NCBI GenBank assembly: GCA_946004305.1
Contig: CAMFZJ010000051.1
Coordinates: 1 to 9,150, forward strand
DNA from: an uncultured Clostridia bacterium
GTDB taxonomy: Bacteria; Bacillota; Clostridia; Oscillospirales; Acutalibacteraceae
Reading direction: 5' to 3'
DNA: 9,150 bases
Positions 4,476 to 9,150 of the stretch are shown piece by piece; within the stretch, counting starts at the first letter, position 1, and every line of letters starts with the position of its first letter. The translations under genes and the position numbers were made by a program. The notes beneath the pieces were generated by a model. The model searched no databases, was not told where the DNA came from, and was given only the letters and a program-made list of their open reading frames with translations.

Positions 4476-6347
4476 ATGAATTATAAAGCAGGAAAATTTG
4501 ATGTTGCAGTAATCGGAGCAGGTCACGCAGGAATTGAAGCCGGACTCGCTGCTGCAAGACTTGGTTGTAAAACCGTACTTTTCACAATTAATATGGACGC
4601 TGTGGGAAACTGTCCCTGTAATCCCTCAATTGGCGGTACTGCAAAGGGACACCTTGTACGAGAGATTGACGCTTTAGGCGGAGAAATGGGAAAAACTGCT
4701 GATGAGTGCTTTTTGCAAATGAGAATGTTAAACAGGGGAAAAGGCCCTGCTGTTCATTCTTTAAGAGCCCAGATTGACAGAAGAAAATACTCAGACGTTA
4801 TGAAACACAAGCTTGAATTACAGGAAAACCTTGAACTTCATCAGGCGGAAATTGTGTCAATTAATAAAACAGATGAGGGATATACTGTTGCAACCCGTAT
4901 GCTGGCGGAATATGATGCAAAAACTGTTATTATTGCAACAGGTACATATTTGGGAGGCAGAATTTTTGTAGGGGAGGTTTCCTACGACAGCGGTCCTGAC
5001 GGGATTTTTCCTGCAAGCTTTTTAGGTCAGAGCCTGAAGGATTTAGGATTGCCTCTTAGAAGATTTAAAACAGGAACACCTGCAAGAGTTTTAAGAAGCA
5101 GTATTGATTTTTCTGAGCTTGAGGTTCAGGAAGGGGATGTTCCGCCGATTCCTTTTTCCTATGATACAGATAACCTTGGAGATAATAAGGTTGTGTGTCA
5201 CATTAGCTGGACTAATGAAAACACCAAAAATATTATTTTAGATAATATCCACCGTTCACCTTTGTACGGAGGTGAAATTCAGGGTGTAGGCCCTCGTTAC
5301 TGTCCCAGCCTTGAAGATAAAATTGTAAGATTTAAGGATAAACCAAGACACCAGCTTTTTATCGAGCCTTGCGGCCTTGATACTGAGGAAATGTATTTGC
5401 AGGGTATGAGTTCATCATTACCTGAGGAGGTTCAGCTTAAGTTTTATCACACTATTAAAGGTCTTGAAAATGCTGTTATTATGCGACCTGCATATGCAAT
5501 TGAGTATGACTGTGTTGACCCTACTGAAATGAATGCAACTTTGGAGTTTAAGAGGTTTGAAGGTTTATATGGTGCCGGACAGTTTAACGGAAGCTCCGGC
5601 TATGAGGAAGCTGCTGCACAGGGACTTGTTGCAGGCATAAATGCCGCCTTAAAGGTTAAGGGCAAAGAGCCTTTGATTCTTGACAGGGCAAGCTCCTATA
5701 TAGGTACATTAATTGATGACCTTGTAACAAAGGGTGCAAACGAGCCTTACAGAATGATGACTTCACGAAGTGAATACAGACTTGTGCTAAGACAGGATAA
5801 CGCTGATGTAAGGCTTACTCCAATTGGCAGAGAAATCGGACTTATCAGCCACAGCAGATGGGAACGCTTTAACAAAAAACAGGAGCTAAAAGCACAGGAA
5901 ATAAAGAGAATACAAAAGGTTGTTATCTCGCCTACCGAAAAGGTAAACAATATACTTGTTTCACGTGAAACATCAGAGATTACAACTGGTGTAAAGCTGA
6001 TTGACTTGTTAAGACGTCCACAGCTTGATTATGAAGCCTTAAAGGAAGTTGATACTACAAGACCGGAGCTGGACAGAAATATTTTTGAACAGGTTGAAAT
6101 AGAAGTAAAGTATCAGGGTTATATTGAAAAACAGCTTAAACAGGTTGAGCAAATGAAAAAGCTTGAGCGTAAAAAGCTTCCTACAGATTTTGACTATACC
6201 GAAATTATAGGTTTACGATTGGAAGCTCAGGAAAAGCTTAACAAAATAAAACCCCTTAATATAGGTCAGGCTTCTCGTATTTCAGGTGTTTCACCGGCAG
6301 ACATTAATGTGCTGTTAATTTGGCTTTCACAAAGAAATGATAAATAA
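4476..6347 (+). CDS. mnmG: tRNA uridine-5-carboxymethylaminomethyl(34) synthesis enzyme MnmG (GidA)
   Basis: This encodes a 623-residue FAD- and NADH-dependent enzyme, the partner of MnmE in wobble uridine modification in the cytoplasm. The N-terminal dinucleotide-binding motif GAGHAG is at residues 14-19. Signature blocks follow: NCPCNPSIGGTAKGHLVREI with Cys45 and Cys47, MLNRGKGPAVHSLRAQIDR, and GPRYCPSLEDK with Cys276, equivalent by motif to the functionally important second cysteine of E. coli MnmG. The FAD-proximal GLYGAGQFNGSSGYEEAAAQ starts at residue 363, and EPYRMMTSRSEYRLVLRQDN follows. The C-terminal helical domain that docks MnmE ends the protein. Length is within the usual 620-630. 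AGAGGG (4466-4471) overlaps the mnmE stop codon and lies 4 bases before the ATG, so translation is likely coupled to mnmE. Confidence 0.98.
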   Translation: MNYKAGKFDVAVIGAGHAGIEAGLAAARLGCKTVLFTINMDAVGNCPCNPSIGGTAKGHLVREIDALGGEMGKTADECFLQMRMLNRGKGPAVHSLRAQIDRRKYSDVMKHKLELQENLELHQAEIVSINKTDEGYTVATRMLAEYDAKTVIIATGTYLGGRIFVGEVSYDSGPDGIFPASFLGQSLKDLGLPLRRFKTGTPARVLRSSIDFSELEVQEGDVPPIPFSYDTDNLGDNKVVCHISWTNENTKNIILDNIHRSPLYGGEIQGVGPRYCPSLEDKIVRFKDKPRHQLFIEPCGLDTEEMYLQGMSSSLPEEVQLKFYHTIKGLENAVIMRPAYAIEYDCVDPTEMNATLEFKRFEGLYGAGQFNGSSGYEEAAAQGLVAGINAALKVKGKEPLILDRASSYIGTLIDDLVTKGANEPYRMMTSRSEYRLVLRQDNADVRLTPIGREIGLISHSRWERFNKKQELKAQEIKRIQKVVISPTEKVNNILVSRETSEITTGVKLIDLLRRPQLDYEALKEVDTTRPELDRNIFEQVEIEVKYQGYIEKQLKQVEQMKKLERKKLPTDFDYTEIIGLRLEAQEKLNKIKPLNIGQASRISGVSPADINVLLIWLSQRNDK

Positions 6348-6361
6348 GTAAAGAGAAAATT

Positions 6362-7075
6362 ATGGAAATGAAAGATTACTTAGTTAAAAATCTTGCTGAA
6401 ATGGGTATAGAGCTTACGGAAATTCAGCTTGAACAATTTAATAAATACTATGAGTTACTCATAGAATGGAACAAAAAAATCAATCTTACCCGAATCACAG
6501 AGCCTGAAGAGGTGGCTGTAAAGCATTTTGCAGACAGCCTTTCTCTTTTGGATTGCTATGAAATTCCTCAGGGTGCTAAGGTTATTGACGTAGGTACTGG
6601 AGCAGGATTTCCCGGAATACCTTTGAAAATTGCCTGCCCTGATATTAAGCTTACATTACTTGACAGTCTTAACAAAAGGCTTATCTTTCTTGAGGAAGTG
6701 TGTGACAGCTTAGGTATAGAGGCGGATATTGTACACCTTAGAGCAGAAGAAGGTGGCAGAAAGCCTCAGCTAAGAGAAAACTTTGATATAGCTGTGTCCA
6801 GAGCTGTAGCAAGGCTGAATGTATTAAGCGAGTATTGCCTGCCTTATGTTAAAAAGGGCGGTGATTTCATAGCGATGAAAGGTCCTGATCCTCAGGAGGA
6901 AATATCCGAGGGAGAGATTGCTATAGAAAAGCTGGGAGGTAAAATAGATCAGGTTGTAGAATTTTACCTGCCTGATGACAGCGGAAGAACGATTGTAATT
7001 GTAGGCAAGGATAAAAACACACCTAAGCAATACCCTCGCCAAGGTACAAAAATAAAAGATAAACCTATCAGGTAA
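6362..7075 (+). CDS. rsmG: 16S rRNA (guanine(527)-N7)-methyltransferase RsmG (GidB)
   Basis: This encodes a 237-residue SAM-dependent methyltransferase that modifies G527 in the 530 loop of 16S rRNA; loss of this activity is known to give low-level streptomycin resistance in several bacteria. The N-terminal helices hold NLTRITEPEEVAVKHFADSL (41-60), a family signature. The SAM-binding motif VIDVGTGAGFPGIPL spans about 74-88, and the later motif SRAVARLNVLSEYCLPY and the strand GGDFIAMKGP complete the fold. The C-terminus NTPKQYPRQGTKIKDKPI is the usual Gram-positive ending. The ATG at 6362 is preceded only by a weak AAGAGA (6351-6356); an in-frame ATG two codons on (6368) has no better site. 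It lies 14 bases after mnmG and is the last gene of that transcript. Confidence 0.97.
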   Translation: MEMKDYLVKNLAEMGIELTEIQLEQFNKYYELLIEWNKKINLTRITEPEEVAVKHFADSLSLLDCYEIPQGAKVIDVGTGAGFPGIPLKIACPDIKLTLLDSLNKRLIFLEEVCDSLGIEADIVHLRAEEGGRKPQLRENFDIAVSRAVARLNVLSEYCLPYVKKGGDFIAMKGPDPQEEISEGEIAIEKLGGKIDQVVEFYLPDDSGRTIVIVGKDKNTPKQYPRQGTKIKDKPIR

Positions 7076-7093
7076 ACATAAAAGGCTGATAAT

Positions 7094-7150
7094 AAAAAGA
7101 GGTCGGGTAGAAAAGTTCGCTCTTGTGCAACTTCTCTACCCGATTTTTAT
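7094..7150. terminator. Bidirectional Rho-independent terminator between rsmG and the convergent amidase gene
   Basis: TCGGGTAGA (7103-7111) pairs with TCTACCCGA (7135-7143), and AAGTT (7113-7117) with AACTT (7129-7133), with one A-C mismatch between, giving a long stem around an 11-base loop. On the + strand it is followed by TTTTTAT (7144-7150). Read on the - strand it is followed, after a few bases, by a T5 run (complement of 7094-7098). It lies 27 bases after rsmG and 18 bases beyond the amidase stop, so it suits both converging transcripts. Confidence 0.9.
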
Positions 7151-7160
7151 TTATGAATTA

Positions 7161-9095
7161 TTATATATTTTTAATGTAATATTCTTTTCCTTTATAGGAT
7201 ATTAATCTCCAGTTTTTCTTTGAGCCTGACAAAACTCTTGAAATCTGTTTTACCTTTGTGCCGGCTTTAAAGGTTCCTTTGTAATACTTAGCTTTTGTGC
7301 TTGGTTTTGTATAGCATTTTACACCGTAGCCCAGCTTTAATGTAACATATTTTGATGCGTAGGGGAGATTAATATCTTTATTTTTGACATAACCTTTAAC
7401 GCCGTTTACACTAACCTTTGACCATCCGCAGAATGCGTCATTTAAAAAGCTAACCGTTGAGCCTTTTTTGATAGTAAGCTTCTTCTTGCTTCCGTTTCCG
7501 TATTCGTCAACAAATCTTTTACTCCAAAGCTCTGTATCTCTCTTAACTGTAAGCTTTTTATGCTTGCTTCCTGATTTTAAATCGGGGTTAGGGTCAATAG
7601 CATAAATCTTTTTCTTAACAGTTCTTCTTAAATCATTCATTGTTAAGCCAAATTTCTTTAGCCAATGGTCAATATCTCCGTGAGCGCTTGCGTAGCCTTT
7701 AGCATTTGCCCCTGCGTGGCTGTCAACCTGTTTGTAGGAAAGACAGTATTTCAGACAAAGGTATGCACAGAAATCCGTAGCTTCCTCATAAATTCTGTTA
7801 AAATGGTATCTGCTTGTTAAGTTATCCTCGCAACATTCAAACTGAATATATCCGGGATTGTAGTTAAAAGAACCCTTGGAACCACCGCCACAGCCCCATG
7901 CTGCCATTTCAAAAGGCAATGTCTGATATGTTGCTACCTTGCCGTTACTATCAATTCCTACAAAACCGTGTACGCAAACCTCTCTGCCGCCCGGCTTTGG
8001 AACATTCCAGTTTGGTATAAAACTGCGAAGTCTAGGAGTTACTGCCCCTGTTGAATGTACAATAATTCCCTTAGGGTCAATTGCGGTACATTCTTTGTAG
8101 CAATTGTTGTTTGTAAAAATGTATTTATTCAGCTTGAAATCGGTAACATTAATTTTAAACTGCTTTGAAATTACACGGCTTCCGTCAGTTGCTTTAGCGT
8201 AAATATAGCAGGTGCCCACTTTTTTTGGGGTTACAACACCTTTGCTGTTTATTGTTGCAATTTTTTTGTTGGTGGTGTACCATTTAAGCTTGCCGTTTGT
8301 AGGATTTGAGGGGTTAAGTTTATATTCAGGAGTATATTTTTCACCTTTTGTTATGACGTCGTGTGTTTCAGCGAATGAAATTTCACTTATCATCATATAA
8401 AATGTTCGCAGATGCTTTTTTGCATATTTATATGCAGTAGAGTTTTTAAAAGCCTTTATCTTCGTAGTAGGTGGGATTGTTTCCTGTCCGCCTTTGATTG
8501 TTGTATTTGGGTTCATAAACTTTAAGGTTTTAACTCCGCTGTTTTCAAAGGCGCCTTTGTTTATGAGCTTAATGTTTTTTTCAAGTATAAGACTTGAGAG
8601 ATTATATGTGTTCAGAAAAGCACTTTCACCTATAGTTGACAAGCTTTCAGATAAATAAATCTCCTTCATTTTTGTGAGATTTGCAAAGGAGTAGCTACCT
8701 ACGGTTTTTAAATTGTAAGCGTCCAGCAGATTTACGGAAGTAATCTTCTCTGCAAAATATGACCAAGGAGCAGGATTTTCCTTAGTATAGCCGAAAATTT
8801 CTGTACCACTGCCCTTGATAGTCAAAGTCCCGCTGTTTTCATTAAAGCTATAGCTTAGGTTATTGCCTGCCAAACCCTTGTAGCTTATGACAGGTTCTGT
8901 TGGCTCGGGATTAGTTGGCTGTGTGGACTCTGTGGGCAACTCGGTTGACGGCTCAGTAGATTCTGTTGTTTCAATTTGTGAAACATCTGTAGCCACAGTA
9001 GTAGTTTCCGTTGCAAATGCTGTTGGAATACCTGTAAAAGCAAAGGAAAATGCCAGCAGTATTCCGGTAAATTTCAAATAACTTTTATTTTTCAT
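7161..9095 (-). CDS. Secreted N-acetylmuramoyl-L-alanine amidase with BspA-like leucine-rich repeats, Ig-like domain and two SH3-like domains
   Basis: This encodes a 644-residue exported protein, predicted to cleave the amide bond between muramic acid and the stem peptide of peptidoglycan. Residues 1-28 are a signal peptide (MKNKSYLK start, hydrophobic core, AFA cleavage site). Residues 29-69 are a Thr/Glu/Pro/Ser-rich linker. About 75-230 resembles BspA-type leucine-rich repeats (TVGSYSFANLTKMKEIYLSE, STIGESAF). About 237-317 looks like a bacterial Ig-like (Big_2) domain. About 341-490 is an amidase_2/PGRP-type catalytic domain: IIVHSTG with zinc-ligand candidate His347, IQFECCED with candidate catalytic Glu420, and HGDIDHW (472-478) with further ligand candidates. 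About 511-577 and 580-644 are two SH3-like repeats that may bind the wall. There is no LPXTG or transmembrane anchor at the C-terminus. GGGAGGT (9107-9101) lies 5 bases before the ATG. Promoter elements upstream are weak. The host gene role (autolysin, prophage-derived, or competitor lysis) is unknown. Confidence 0.88.
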   Translation of the reverse strand: MKNKSYLKFTGILLAFSFAFTGIPTAFATETTTVATDVSQIETTESTEPSTELPTESTQPTNPEPTEPVISYKGLAGNNLSYSFNENSGTLTIKGSGTEIFGYTKENPAPWSYFAEKITSVNLLDAYNLKTVGSYSFANLTKMKEIYLSESLSTIGESAFLNTYNLSSLILEKNIKLINKGAFENSGVKTLKFMNPNTTIKGGQETIPPTTKIKAFKNSTAYKYAKKHLRTFYMMISEISFAETHDVITKGEKYTPEYKLNPSNPTNGKLKWYTTNKKIATINSKGVVTPKKVGTCYIYAKATDGSRVISKQFKINVTDFKLNKYIFTNNNCYKECTAIDPKGIIVHSTGAVTPRLRSFIPNWNVPKPGGREVCVHGFVGIDSNGKVATYQTLPFEMAAWGCGGGSKGSFNYNPGYIQFECCEDNLTSRYHFNRIYEEATDFCAYLCLKYCLSYKQVDSHAGANAKGYASAHGDIDHWLKKFGLTMNDLRRTVKKKIYAIDPNPDLKSGSKHKKLTVKRDTELWSKRFVDEYGNGSKKKLTIKKGSTVSFLNDAFCGWSKVSVNGVKGYVKNKDINLPYASKYVTLKLGYGVKCYTKPSTKAKYYKGTFKAGTKVKQISRVLSGSKKNWRLISYKGKEYYIKNI

Positions 9096-9100
9096 AATAT

Positions 9101-9107
9101 ACCTCCC
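9101..9107 (-). promoter_or_regulatory. Strong ribosome binding site of the amidase gene
   Basis: On the - strand the sequence reads GGGAGGT, 5 bases before the ATG at 9095. It decides the start codon, which is also the one giving a complete signal peptide. Upstream, TAAAAT (9125-9120) is a possible -10, but no good -35 is seen before the window edge. Confidence 0.85.
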
Positions 9108-9150
9108 TAATATTTTTATATTTTATCACAAAAACTTACTAAAATAAACC

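Noticed and set aside
9118..9148. Sigma-A promoter for the amidase gene on the - strand
   Set aside because: TAAAAT or TATAAA could be a -10, but the best -35 candidates match only three of six bases and the window ends there; too weak to list.

Overview
The window is about 9.1 kb of low-GC Firmicutes DNA holding the conserved gene block found beside the replication origin: rpmH, rnpA, yidD, yidC, jag (khpB), mnmE, mnmG and rsmG, all on the + strand in the classical order. A large secreted amidase gene converges on them from the - strand. Gene order, AT-rich DNA, AGGAGG-type ribosome binding sites, the YidC form and the LRR/Ig/amidase/SH3 secreted protein all suggest a gut-type Clostridia member, most likely Oscillospirales (Ruminococcus-like). 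I cannot name a genus from this alone.

Layout. Bases 1-22 are not genomic: they match the Illumina Nextera read-2 adapter and Tn5 mosaic end, so the window starts at an artefactual contig edge. Bases 23-171 are AT-rich and lie where the dnaA-rpmH intergenic region (often part of oriC) is expected; dnaA itself is not present. A near-consensus sigma-A promoter (172-200) drives rpmH, which is followed by a hairpin terminator (380-410). Then come rnpA, yidD, yidC and jag, tightly packed and probably co-transcribed, closed by a strong terminator at 2784-2811. The 2812-3099 gap holds three tandem imperfect 93-94 bp repeats, the last abutting the mnmE ribosome binding site. mnmE, mnmG and rsmG follow with gaps of 8 and 14 bases and end at a hairpin (7103-7143) that can serve both strands. 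From 9095 back to 7161 lies a gene for a 644-residue secreted peptidoglycan amidase with a leucine-rich-repeat region, an Ig-like domain and two SH3-like domains.

How the genes work together. rpmH (ribosomal protein L34) and rnpA (RNase P protein) serve translation and tRNA maturation. YidD and YidC act in membrane protein insertion, and Jag/KhpB is an RNA-binding protein usually encoded beside yidC. MnmE and MnmG form the complex that modifies the wobble uridine of certain tRNAs, and RsmG methylates 16S rRNA. The block is thus an RNA-maturation and membrane-biogenesis housekeeping cluster. The amidase gene is an independent cell-wall gene.

I found no convincing new biological system. The items most worth a second look are the tandem intergenic repeat, the hairpin it places next to the mnmE start, and the unusual domain set of the amidase.
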